Assembly: GCF_947172395.1 (NCBI RefSeq)
Contig: NC_069108.1
Span: 9,311,068-9,375,067, forward strand
Origin: Bicyclus anynana
Lineage: Eukaryota; Arthropoda; Insecta; Lepidoptera; Nymphalidae
DNA length: 64,000 nt
Reading direction: 5' to 3'
Each line of letters opens with the position of its first letter. Within the stretch, counting starts at the first letter, position 1. Below the pieces are notes generated by a model. That model saw nothing but the letters and a program-made list of their open reading frames with translations. It ran no database searches and was not told the DNA's origin. The translations under genes and the position numbers were made by a program. Positions 11,776 through 20,766 of the stretch are shown piece by piece.

Positions 11776-13029
11776 GTAGTAAAAGTTTATTCAGTTCTGC
11801 GATTTTTGAATAATACAATTTTACGTGAATGTTATTATTAATGTTACGATGAACCCTATTACTAGAGACATAGGGTTCATAATTACTTGTCCATGTCGGG
11901 TTGTTTACCATTTGAGTTGTTTACGATACTTAGTTATTGTTCTCTATCGAATTTCGTGGAATGAACAACACGCATGTGGGCGTTCCTAGAGTCTGGATCA
12001 TTCTTACGGGTTTAAATACACGACAGATTAAGACGCTCGGGGCAGTTGACTTTCTGAGCGAAGCGAAATAACATCAAGTGTTACAAGCGATACAAGTGAA
12101 CAATAGTGAACTAAACTACGATTTTAGACTACGAATCGCCTACGTTTGGAATTGTGTATTGATACTCGGATAAAAGCAATGATAATTTTTTACTATAGAA
12201 CGATTAAATTACCGCAAAAAGCGATCCGAATAATAGGCTACAACATTGAGAGTACAGATGCATAATTTTATCCTTTATTACATTATACATATATTGATGT
12301 ATATTAGTTTTTACACTTCCTGAACACACAACTCGACATTGTACACGATATTTAGGTTTTATTTGTTTAAATAACGGTCGTTGTTGACGACAACTAACAT
12401 TGAGTTGTGTATAAGTTTCCTCTTTTGAGCGCCTATTTTCCATGCGCTAGTAACACATCTAACAGTATTTAACATCATTGGACTAAGGAGTGGAATATAG
12501 TTTCATACGAGTCACCAGCTGTTTCATTCCAAATCTTCGTACCCTAGTTCGTAAATATTAATTTTAATAAAAATGTGCTAAAGAGTCAACCGCCATCGCT
12601 TGTACCATGGACCACGCCACCGCCGTAATTTCATCCATGAAATAGTTGGCGTTACCAAATAGGGATTAGAGTGGGACGCCGCTACGCGACAGAGCGGGAC
12701 GGCGCGCTACGTACAAAACGGACGTATTTTTGAGCTTTTCACAACGTTTCTAGTTTTTATTTAAATTATTATTATTTATTGCTATTCATTTGGATTTATT
12801 GTATCTGACGTAATATCGGACTCACTGTCGGTGTGAACTTTTTTTTAACCAACCATAAAAAAGTAGGTGGTGTATTCGATCCGTATGTATGATTTTTTTT
12901 TCTAACGCATTAATTTATTTCTGAGTAATCTGTACCTAATCTTATATTCCATACAATAGAATGACGAATAAAATATATAAATTAAACGTATGAATTTTGT
13001 CAAAACTTCATACCTACGTTTAATTTTTT
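11776..13029. other. gene-free stretch
   Basis: AT-rich apart from the CpG patch at 12590-12730. No exon found. Confidence 0.45.
12590..12730. other. CpG-rich patch
   Basis: GTGGGACGCCGCTACGCGAC and GCGGGACGGCGCGCTACG resemble, in composition, the patch at 46055-46120 (GCGCGTCCCGCTCGCGCGCT). May be a dispersed repeat or promoter. Confidence 0.28.
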
Positions 13030-13109
13030 CACACTAATATTATAAATAGGAAAGATTTGTATTTTCGTATGTTACGATTAAATTCAAAATCTACTGGACC
13101 GATTCGAAC
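13030..13109 (+). mobile_element. Helitron-like 5' fragment, cut by MITE-F
   Basis: CACTAATATTATAAATAGGA to CTACTGGACCGATTCGAAC, where the MITE TIR begins. Confidence 0.6.
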
Positions 13110-13556
13110 AATAGGCCAGTTGACATTTTTTTTTAAATGATCTTAAATTGTTCAATAACTTTTTAATGGATTGAAAAAAAAATTCAGACATGAATATTTT
13201 AATTTTTAAATATTTTTTTGACAATGCGAGCCAAAACACCTGTCGGCCATGACAGTCTATATTTCAACTGTTTCATGACGTCACTATAACAAATCCCTTA
13301 CAAACGGAGCGTTTGACAAAAATATTAGTTGACAATTAGTCTGGCAAATTCGTTGATGACACTTCCATGATGTGCGGGCGACGGGGGGATAGACTGCGCG
13401 GGCGTGAAATATTGCGTGCGGGGAAGTGAGGTGCATGAACGACGTAACGATGTTACGAACGAAGTTTCCAAGCTATAGTACCTACCTACATCAAGTAACA
13501 TTGTGACGTCACAAAACGTACGACAGCATTTTTGACGTTTGGAAAATTTGCCCCTG
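13110..13556 (+). mobile_element. MITE-F copy 1, broken by a GC-rich repeat
   Basis: AATAGGCCAGTTGACATTTT is the family TIR. The body (ACACCTGTCGGCCATGACAG, ATGACGTCAC) is interrupted at ~13345-13485 by the CG-rich repeat and resumes with GTGACGTCACAAAACGTACG. The right TIR is absent. Confidence 0.7.
13345..13485. repeat. CpG-rich dispersed repeat, copy 1
   Basis: TGCGGGCGACGGGGGGATAG, CGTGCGGGGAAGTGAGGTGC and GAAGTTTCCAAGCTATAG are shared with 38320-38500. Confidence 0.65.
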
Positions 13557-14637
13557 CAGGGCTAGCACGGGCAAGGGAGAAATTTATCCACGGGGAGAGG
13601 ATAAAACGTTTATCCCCCACACTCGTTTTATCCACTCACCGCGCATGGGCACGCCGGTGGATATAATATCCCCGGTGGATAAACGGAGGGAAAGACTTGT
13701 CAACCCATTTGTATATATCTTATAAATTGGCATTAGGTATATTAATAGTCCGAAATAAACGTAAATTTGATAATATTTGGTTATTTTGTGCATATTATTT
13801 ATCTGTTTTCTGTTGGCATTGTTTTGTTTGGTGATTGTTTTTTGCGGTGGTTTGTAGTAGGTATCTATAGTATCTATCATACTAGCGGACCCGGTCAAGC
13901 TTCGTTGTGACATAAGTGCACTTATTCTCTATCCCTACTCTACCCTTCTTTACCTCTACCCCTACCCTACCCCTGCCCTACCCCTACCCTACCCCTGCCC
14001 TACCCCTGCCCTACCCTACCCCTACCCTACCCCTACCCCACCCCTACCTTACCCCTACCCTACCCCCCCCATACCCCCTCCCCCTACCACCTACCTCCCC
14101 CCAACCCACCCCTACACAACCCCTCCCCCTACCCCCCCTACCTCCCCCCCTACCCCACCCCTACCCCACCCCTACACAACCCCTACCCCCTACCCCCCCA
14201 CCCCTACCCCCCCTACCCCCCTACCCCACCCTACCCTACCCCTACCCTACCCCACCCCTACACAACCCCTACCCCACCCCTACCCCACCCCTACCCCACC
14301 CTACCCTACCCCTACCCTACCCCTACCCTACCCCATATTGCGAAGCAATTGTTAAAGACCAAAACATGCGAGACATAATTGTTTTTTTAAGTAAAGTTTT
14401 ATCCCCACATCAACTTCACAGGGATAAATTTATCGCGTTTAAATGTCAAAAGTCCCAAAGTATATCATTTTATCCACTCCATATGCCATAGTCGAGGAAA
14501 AGATCTCCACGCGTAATGTCAATCGGGGATTAATTTGTCTTTCCCTTGTGGCCATGCTATGACGGGTGGATTTATATCCTTAGTCAGTGGATATAATGGG
14601 TGGATAAAAATTTTATCCCTTGCCCATGCTAGCCCGG
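13557..14637. mobile_element. TIR element with TTATCCAC subterminal repeats
   Basis: GGGCTAGCACGGGCAAGGGA at 13559 and TCCCTTGCCCATGCTAGCCC ending near 14635 are near-perfect inverted repeats. Both flanks hold repeated TTATCCAC/GTGGATAA motifs (13590-13685 and 14565-14610). Possible 3-bp CTG duplication. The centre is a C-rich minisatellite from a Helitron-like unit. No transposase. Confidence 0.72.
13882..14335 (-). repeat. Helitron-type unit with expanded CCCTACCCC minisatellite
   Basis: CTAGCGGACCCGGTCAAGCT is the complement of a Helitron 3' end, preceded by A. From 13925 to 14335 the plus strand is CCCTACCCCTACC-type repeats with CACCC and ACAACCCC variants. Its complement is runs of three to eight G spaced by TA, which favours G-quadruplexes. 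The proline-rich open frame across it is a by-product. Confidence 0.72.
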
Positions 14638-14728
14638 CTGTAAGAACCTTATGCACGTCGGTGGGTATAACGTAAGCGGGCAGTGGCGTGCCCAAGGTTG
14701 TTAATCAGGGTATGCACTTCTAAGAACG

Positions 14729-15113
14729 GAGATGGTCCATTTCAGGTCCACTCTTGTACCCCGTATCATTAAAATTTTAAAAATACAAGGATCTTATCAA
14801 AATTTATTAAAGTGAATAAATGTAACTAAAAAATAAGAAATAAATAAAATTAAAACCCAAGTTTTTGAGTTGTATCAAGATGGCGCCCATAGAGCAACTA
14901 TGACATGACAATTGACAGCAAACGTCAAATCGACTACTGCATTGAATACGTCATCAATCCGCCATTATTACCCGTATTAGTGTTGCATTTCGAAAGAATT
15001 AAAGTAAATTCGTAGATTTGTATAATCAAAAATAGTTAAAAAAAATATTTTCTTTTATTTCCGCCAGGGTACAATGACTGGACTTAGGCTCCATACAATT
15101 TTGGACCATCTCC
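14729..15113 (+). mobile_element. MITE-H copy 1
   Basis: GGAGATGGTCCATTTCAGG and TTGGACCATCTCC are TIRs. The body has AAGATGGCGCCCATAGAGCA and CCGCCATTATTACC. About 385 bp. Confidence 0.78.
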
Positions 15114-15712
15114 TTTAACCAAACTGGAAAAATGTGCATTGGCTAAGTCTTAACAAAACATTTGCTAGGGTGTGCGGTTTTATGCACTAATTTAATGTTA
15201 CGCTGGTTATTAATATATGTGATGAATGGACTGTATTTATTTGTAGTTTTGTATGTATGTATGTATGCTGATTTCTGCCAAAACCAAACAAGTAACTTGT
15301 GATCCACACCAACCTTGCATAACTCGCCCCCAATGGCAGCACGGCAACACCAAGGAGAGCCTGCGACTTGGAGTAGGTCTTTTTTGAGGAGGTAGGCACA
15401 CACAAACACACAGATTGTTCTTGCAAGAAACACGGTGCGAATTTGTTTCTTAGGCACGGCCGAATGAAAGAAACACGCGTACAGGTACGACATGCACACA
15501 GCACGGCTGGATGATGCAATATGTGGCAAGGTAGTCCAAGATGGCGTCTTCCAGAGGTGACGCTGCTCAGTTGTCAAACCGACATCTGACATTGATTGAC
15601 GATTGACACAATTCTGATGTGGTTTTTCTCAAACTACCTGCATGGTAATGGCAAGATCGAACATAGGGTATGCAGTGGTTTAATGCATGTATGAAGTGCT
15701 TGGGTCACTGAC
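15114..15712. other. GC-richer unassigned segment, probable ARID5-like intron
   Basis: 15290-15600 is richer in GC and opens a 149-codon minus-strand frame beginning at 15592, without any motif I know. It lies just downstream of the ARID5-like exon ending at 15713, so it is probably intronic. It may be an unnamed repeat. Confidence 0.35.
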
Positions 15713-15822
15713 CTCTCCGTGCAACCCCCTGCCGTCGGGGGTGTTCTCTGGGAGGAAGTACAGCCGCAGGGAGACCAGCGTCTGGTCCGACACGCGGTCC
15801 GTCCACAGCAGCTGCAGCTCGC
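15713..15822 (-). CDS. ARID5: ARID5-like protein, next coding exon
   Basis: A 110-bp exon with acceptor GTTGCAG and donor GTCAGT on the minus strand. Its first two bases complete the glycine codon split by the preceding intron. The next 36 codons, through ELQLLWTDRVSDQTLVSL and LYFLPENTPDGRGLHGE, match the ELQLLW...LYFLPEDTP...HGE stretch of vertebrate ARID5B. The exon ends in phase 0 exactly after HGE. The following exon, which should carry the lysine/valine-rich continuation of the BAH-like region and later the ARID domain, was not found at lower coordinates. Either the next intron is long and leaves the window, or I missed a short exon. Together the two exons give 84 residues of continuous protein, which makes chance or pseudogene origin unlikely. 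Confidence 0.86.
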
Positions 15823-15839
15823 CTGCAACCAGCAACGTT

Positions 15840-15925
15840 GGTCATATTCATCATCATCACATCAGCAGATGGACGTCCACTGCAGGACATAGGCCTTTTG
15901 TAGGCACTTCCAAACATCGCGGTAC
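15840..15925 (-). pseudogene. RTE retrotransposon 3' tip, fused to a SINE head
   Basis: Minus strand reads AQYRDVWKCLQKAYVLQWTS followed by a (ATG)n tail. Its 5' edge joins a tRNA-derived SINE head directly at GTGGCTCAGTACC, where the two parents share a short similar stretch. Confidence 0.75.
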
Positions 15926-16046
15926 TGAGCCACAGCCGAAGCCTCTCACCAGCCAGACCTGGACCAATCTGCCTAGCCGGGGATCGAACCCAGAACCTCC
16001 GTCTTGTAAATCCACCGCGCATACCACTGCGCCACCCTACCGTTAA
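15926..16046 (-). repeat. SINE-1 head (tRNA-like), minus orientation, upstream half of a chimera
   Basis: Reverse complement shows the A-box region GTGGCGCAGTGGTATGCGCG and B box GGTTCGATCCC. It continues into the RTE 3' end on the same strand rather than into a SINE tail. Confidence 0.75.
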
Positions 16047-16222
16047 GAACGTATCGCCAAGCGATTTAGCCTTCCGGTACGATGTCGTGTAGAAACCGAA
16101 AGGGGCGTAGATTTTCATCCTCCTCCTAACCTGTTAGCCCGCTTCCATCTTAGACTGCATCATCACTTACCATCAGGTGAGATTGTAGTCAAGGGCTAAC
16201 TTGTAAAGATTAAAAAAAAAAA
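16047..16222 (+). repeat. SINE-1 body and tail, plus orientation, head-to-head with an inverted head
   Basis: Runs from ACCCTACCGTTAAGAACG to the tail GGGCTAACTTGTAAAGATTA plus poly(A). The head that should precede it lies inverted at 15926-16046, so the two form a head-to-head junction. Confidence 0.75.
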
Positions 16223-16420
16223 TCGTATTACGCAACGGCTGCCGGCAAATGGCTCCGTTTTTGCGCTCCTACCTCCCAAACTAGACGTTGCGAAGTATCT
16301 ATCGGTTGATATTCATTCTACCTCAGTGGTACCTACTCTGGGATAGTCTCAGACCGATTATTGTATAGGACATGACTCGCTAGACGTTACTTTTCTGTCA
16401 AAGTATATGATCAACGATCT

Positions 16421-16597
16421 AATCATCATCATCATATCAGCTGATGGACGTCCACTGCAGGCCTTTTGTAGGCACTTCCAAACATCACGATACTGAGCCG
16501 CCTGCATCCAGCGAATGTCTGCGACTCGCTTGATGTCGTCAGTCCACCTAGTGGGGGGTCGACCAACACTGCGCTTACTAGTGCGGGGTCAGGTATA
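16421..16597 (-). pseudogene. RTE retrotransposon 3' end
   Basis: Minus-strand translation gives KRSVGRPPTRWTDDIKRV, RWMQAAQYRDVWKCLQKA and then a (ATG)n-type tail, the same RTE C-terminus as at the right edge of the window. It is severely 5'-truncated and lies within the ARID5-like intron. Confidence 0.78.
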
Positions 16598-16599
16598 GG

Positions 16600-16923
16600 A
16601 TTTTTTTATTCCTTACAAATTAGCCCTTGACTACAATCTCACCTGATGGGAAGTGATGATGCAGTATAAAATGGAAGTTAACTTGTTAGGAGGAGGATGA
16701 AAATCCACACCCCTTTCGGTTTCTACACGACATCGTATCTATCATCGGAATACTAAGTCGCTTGGCGGTACGTCTTTGTCGGTAGGGTGGTTAGCCACAG
16801 CCGAAGCCTCCCACCAGCCAGACCTAGACCAAATAAGAAAACTTCAATCGGCCAAGCTAAGATTGAACCCAGGACCTCCGTCTTGTAAATCCACCACGCA
16901 TACCACTGCGCCACCGTCAAAAG
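16600..16923 (-). repeat. SINE-1, near full-length
   Basis: tRNA-derived SINE read on the minus strand: head with GTGGCGCAGTGGTATGCG, body GGCGGTACGTCTTTGTCGG in plus-strand sense, and poly(A) tail at 16600-16612. Point changes and a small deletion (GGAAGTTAACTTG) mark it as old. Confidence 0.8.
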
Positions 16924-16961
16924 CTGTCCCCTTGTCAGCAAAAATAAGTAGGTAAAGCTTT

Positions 16962-17086
16962 CGGAAACCGAAAGAGGTGTGGATTTTTATCCTCTTCCTA
17001 TCAAGTTAGCCCGCTTCAATCTTAGATCATCGCTTACCATCAGATAGCAGTCAAGGGTTAACTTGTAAAGAATAAAAAAATAACTA
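16962..17086 (+). repeat. SINE-1 tail fragment
   Basis: From CGAAAGAGGTGTGGATTTTT to AACTTGTAAAGAATAAAAAA. 5'-truncated and opposite in orientation to the preceding SINE. Confidence 0.72.
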
Positions 17087-17173
17087 CTTGAAAAGCCCCA
17101 GAGGCAACAGGCAGGTGACGTCAGTATCGGAGTTTATCGGTAACTTGTTAGCTTAAGTTAAGAGGGCACTCAC

Positions 17174-17315
17174 CGATGGAGACCAGCTCGGAGTCCTGCC
17201 AGATCCTCACGAAGAAGAAGTCGCCGATGGCGTAGATGCGCTCGGCGGGCGCCGTCAGCCGGATGGCCTTGTAGAAGGTGTACTGGCCGTGCTGCCCGCA
17301 CGGCGCGCCCACCAG
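17174..17315 (-). CDS. ARID5: ARID5-like protein, internal coding exon (N-terminal BAH-like region)
   Basis: A 142-bp GC-rich exon in AT-rich DNA. On the minus strand it follows a good acceptor (TTTGTCCCCAG) and ends at a consensus donor (GTGAGT). It opens in phase 0 at CTG and encodes 47 residues plus one base. Segments such as LVGAPCGQHGQYTFYKA and GDFFFVRIWQDSELVSI match the start of vertebrate ARID5A/ARID5B in order and spacing; there the protein begins with a few residues followed by WVGSPCG...FYKA...GDFFFVR. ARID5 proteins bind DNA through an ARID domain further along, and ARID5B partners the demethylase PHF2; that is family knowledge, not visible here. No start codon lies in this exon, so an upstream exon above position 17330 is required. 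Third-position GC is much higher than in the surroundings, as expected for a conserved exon. Confidence 0.86.
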
Positions 17316-17464
17316 CTGGGGACAAACGCACGCTCAATACGTGTGTACTTTGTGGACTACCCGCGTTGTGGAGTTTACACGTCGGGCACCAAAGTGGCGA
17401 GTCAGTCGTGTGGCAGACAGCGGTAGCGACAGACGTCTACCGGTTTACATAATAGGGTAGTTAA

Positions 17465-17639
17465 TCTATACTAATATTATAAAGCTGAACAGTTTGTTTG
17501 TTTGAACGCGCTAATCTCAGGAAATACTGATCCGATTTGAAAAGTTCTTTTAGTGTTAGATAGCCCATTAATCAAGGAAGGCTATAGACTATATATTATC
17601 CCTATATTCCTACGGGAACGGGAACCACGCGGGAGAAAC
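17465..17639 (+). mobile_element. LEP1-like Helitron, 3'-truncated
   Basis: TCTATACTAATATTATAAAG start after A; the family body continues to GGAACCACGCGGGAGAAAC, and the CTAG end is missing. Confidence 0.78.
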
Positions 17640-17739
17640 TATGTGTGACATGTCGAGTAGCAGGGACAGCGATTGTACCATTTTTTTGTGGTAGAGGAAA
17701 CAATTCGAGTAGGTCCCAGGACTTGGGTGTAGGTTTAAA

Positions 17740-18024
17740 AGGGTTTCCCAAAGTGGGGTACGCGAACCCCTAGGGGTCGCCATTCGACGGCAGGGGATTC
17801 GTGACAAAATTTAGATGGCTTTATAACCGATACTGAGTCTATACTAAGGTTTAAATTGTCCAAAATTACTCCTAACATTGAATCCATCAAATAAAAACCT
17901 TATTTTCTTCAACAGTCAAATTTATTTTTTTCTTTGGCTTTTGGGTTTCATTTGTTAGTAAGGGGTTCGCTGTCACTTGGAAATTTTAACAGGGGTTCAT
18001 GGAGCCAAAAGTTTGAGAAACTCT
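17740..18024. mobile_element. hAT-like MITE with 8-bp target duplication
   Basis: TIRs AGGGTTTCCCAAAGT and ACTTTTGGCTCC.../GTTTGAGAAACTCT (complement AGAGTTTCTCAAACT) fit the hAT consensus CAGNGNTTCTCAAAC. GGTTTAAA (17732-17739) and GGTTTAAG (18025-18032) are the 8-bp target duplication typical of hAT. No transposase. Confidence 0.8.
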
Positions 18025-18572
18025 GGTTTAAGGGATCCCTTCTGACTTACTAACACTCACCTTCCCTGCCCGACATGTTCTCCATACCCACACTAAACAA
18101 TTAATGATAAGCAATAGTTACATCACACAACGTTATTGCACAAAATCACTAACGCGACTGGCAGCGAGACGGTGTCTACGCTGCCTCACAAACAACTGAG
18201 CTCAAGTCATCAAATACCCTCTTATTTAAACCAACACTAATACCTCCAATCAACAATAACATAAATAATCAATGTTAATATAATCATTAATTTATTATGT
18301 TAATATACATATATATGTAATCGAGTAACTTTTAACAATACGAAGATGGGGAATCAGTAGTAATAGAGAATTAAGCCCTTCAGAGGATCACTTTTGACAA
18401 AATAACATATTGACAACCGATAGCGCTACACCGGAAAAATCGTTGTCTCTTTCGACGAAATTTCCGGCTATACCGCTATTGGTAGACAATGTCTTTTATT
18501 TTTACAAGATTTATGTCTAGTTAGGCCTAGGCTACAACTGACAATTTCTCTAAAGAACGTAAAGCATACTTC

Positions 18573-18640
18573 CGGGCTCGAATCAAGAAGCTTACGATCC
18601 GCAGTCGCAGTCTAACCACTGGGCCATAGAGGTCATTGCA
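18573..18640 (-). repeat. tRNA-like SINE head fragment
   Basis: Reverse complement reads GACCTCTATGGCCCAGTGGT ... TTGATTCGAGCCCGG, A- and B-box-like sequences with roughly tRNA spacing. Confidence 0.5.
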
Positions 18641-18818
18641 GGCAAAATCTAAATATGGGGGACAATAAAATGCAAGCTATAAGTTAGTAGTAAACCGACG
18701 AGCACGCGAACGTTTCTGACCGCGCCGGATGCGGCCATTTTGTCGCGTACCGACAGCAAATAAGTGTTCACGTAACACACAAACATACAAACACACAACC
18801 AGTATTATGATACAATCA

Positions 18819-18950
18819 ATCTATATATATAAAAGAAAGTTGTGTTAGTTACTCCACTTATAACTCAAGAACTTTTTTCCGCGGAAAAGCATAGTCACAA
18901 TCAAACAAACGAACAAATCTTTCCTCTTTATAATGTTAGTGTAGATAATT
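18819..18950. mobile_element. fused Helitron fragments
   Basis: TCTATATATATAAAAGAAAG (plus, a Helitron start) is followed by the complement of another Helitron start (TTTCCTCTTTATAATGTTAG). Confidence 0.5.
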
Positions 18951-19224
18951 TGTGAATTAAACAGTAGTGAACCATAATAACAATGAAAGGGGTGAATAAC
19001 ACCAAAGTTGCCGTGGGTAGATGCGACAATCTCAGCCGGATATGGCCTTTCTACTGCAGCGTCGGCAAAACAAGACAAAGAACATGGTCCATTTCAGGCC
19101 AGCTGGCCTATTCACTAACTAAGACATATATCGATGAACATAATATGAAAGCCAACTAGCTATTATTAATAGGTAGTTCTTAAGTCACTTGATTTCGTAT
19201 TCATTGTTTATTTAATGCTAACTG

Positions 19225-19352
19225 ATCATAATTTAGATTATAGCTAAAAATGTCATCCAATGCCTACTGACAATCCTTCGTGGATATCATACAGTAGGTA
19301 GATGACATTTCTCAGTTGAATATTTTACTAGGTTGTTACTTAATAAAGATCA
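19225..19352. mobile_element. MITE family C copy with hairpin core
   Basis: ATGTCATCCAATGCCTACTG and CAGTAGGTAGATGACAT form a stem around a short centre containing TCCTTCGTGGATATCA, as in the other two copies. Confidence 0.62.
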
Positions 19353-19359
19353 ATAGTTA

Positions 19360-19832
19360 ATAGCGATGATGGCAGTTTTTAAAATTGTATATAAATTAAG
19401 AGTACGCTAATAGTAAAGCAATTTTGTAAAAGTAACAGGGTATCTGCGATCATTACTTTCGGAGCTACAGAGATTTAAAGGGTCAGATTTGCGGCGCTGC
19501 CGCGGATCCCTGAAAAACGCCCCATACAAAATGGTACGATTTAGTGACGTCGTTGGCTCGCTGATCGTTAGGTTTGTATGGGCGTTCAAACAAAATTACT
19601 AATATCTTTGTTATTTGTGCGTTAATGTTTATAGTTCATTTATTGAAAAATGTTACATTTAATGTAAGGAAGCTAAAACTATAATGAATTTTCATCAAAT
19701 TACGATAAAAATAATTTATATAATTATCCAGACAATCTTTGCTTTTTATGTATAAATTAGTTAGCATTGATCTTATTTACCCGAATGTATCATCAAAATC
19801 AATATATTCAAACCTAGTCATCATCCCCATTA
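19360..19832 (+). mobile_element. MITE-E copy 1
   Basis: About 470 bp. Ends are GCGATGATGGCAGTTTTTAA and AGTCATCATCCCCATT, imperfect inverted repeats of GGGGATGATGAC. The internal GC-rich block CGGCGCTGCCGCGGATCC is shared by all four copies. No transposase. Confidence 0.76.
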
Positions 19833-19845
19833 CCATTAAAACTTC

Positions 19846-20025
19846 TCCCGTTCCTATAAGCATACGGAGACAAAATATAGCCCACCTTACTCGCTGGTAA
19901 GAATGCTTTCTATTGGTTACATAACTCTTTAAATCTGTCAAGTTACTTAAATATATTACGGAGCCTAATCATTCCATGCAAACAAACAAATAAACGAAAA
20001 TCTTTCTACTTTATAATATTTATTT
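19846..20025 (-). mobile_element. Helitron-like element, decayed
   Basis: CTCCCGTTCCTATAAGCATA to TCTTTCTACTTTATAATATT. Confidence 0.56.
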
Positions 20026-20198
20026 AAGTACTTAGGTATCTGCTAATTAATATTTCACGTCAAATATATTTTTGCGGACGGTACTGCTAGCGCGAGTGCC
20101 GAATCAATAAGTATAAAATTGAAACAGCCCCGAGGCGGATCGTTAGGGTCGCCGCATATCTGCGACTTTTTACCCGACTTGCAAACGCTCAAAACGAC

Positions 20199-20447
20199 GG
20201 CCTCCGTGGCGCAGTGGTATGCGCGGTGGATTTACAATTTTGAACGGAGGTCCTGGGTTCGATTGGGCAGATAAAGATTTTCTTAATTGGTCCAGGTCTT
20301 CCGGTACGACTTGTTAGGAGAAAGATGAAAATCCACTCTCCTTTCGGTTTCTACACGACATCGTACCGGAACGCTAAATCGCTTGGCAGTACGTCTTTGC
20401 CGGTAAGGTGGTAACTAGCCACGGCCGAAGCCTCCTAAGCCAAAAAT
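20199..20447 (+). repeat. SINE-1 with inverted body
   Basis: The head (20199-20298) is plus strand with B-box-like GGTTCGATTGGG. After TGGTCCAGGTCT the next ~145 bp are the SINE body in reverse complement (CTTGTTAGGAGAAAGATGAA to CACGGCCGAAGCC). The A-rich tail is missing. Confidence 0.77.
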
Positions 20448-20565
20448 TGGTAAAATATGAAGCTATAAATATGACATCAAACCGAAATGGAAACGTCATT
20501 GTGCGTTCATTCATAGACGCTACACATGCATGAATTGTGAATGTGGTGACGTCACAGACACAAAA

Positions 20566-20766
20566 TATACTAATATTATAAAGCTGAAGAGTTTGTTTGT
20601 TTGTTTGCTTGAACGCGCTAATCTCAGGAACTACTGGTCCGATTTGGAAAATTCTTTCAGTGTTAGATAGCCCATTTATCGAGGAATGTTATATTTTATA
20701 TATAAGGTAATAATATATTTTATCCCCGTATTCCTACGGGAACGGGAACCACACGGCGTCTCCTAG
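20566..20766 (+). mobile_element. LEP1-like Helitron
   Basis: TACTAATATTATAAAGCTGA to CACACGGCGTCTCCTAG, followed by T. Short duplication TATATTTTATATATAAGG in the body. Confidence 0.8.

Larger units (their letters stand above)
15823..17173 (-). other. intron of the ARID5-like gene, repeat-filled
   Basis: GT-AG intron of 1351 bp between the two ARID5-like exons, phase 1. Nearly all of it is mobile DNA: an RTE 3' end fused to a SINE head (15840-16046), a SINE tail in the other orientation, a second RTE 3' end (16421-16597), a full minus-strand SINE (16600-16923) and a plus-strand SINE tail (16962-17086). About 80 bp next to the upstream exon and 20 bp next to the downstream exon are free of repeats. 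Confidence 0.8.

Noticed and set aside
13920..14335. Telomeric repeat
   Set aside because: Insect telomeres are TTAGG/CCTAA; the unit here is CCCTACCCC-like and irregular.
13916..14491. 191-residue proline/leucine/tyrosine-rich ORF
   Set aside because: It is a translation of the CCCTACCCC minisatellite; any frame through it lacks stops.
13590..14610. DnaA-box-like TTATCCAC clusters suggesting a bacterial origin
   Set aside because: The DNA is clearly insect. The motifs lie symmetrically inside TIRs, fitting transposase sites.
18045..18085. First exon of the ARID5-like gene: minus-strand ATGGAGAACATGTCG ending in donor GTGAGT
   Set aside because: It would end in phase 1, but the next exon's good acceptor (17316) requires phase 0. 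The only phase-compatible alternative AG has a poor pyrimidine tract.
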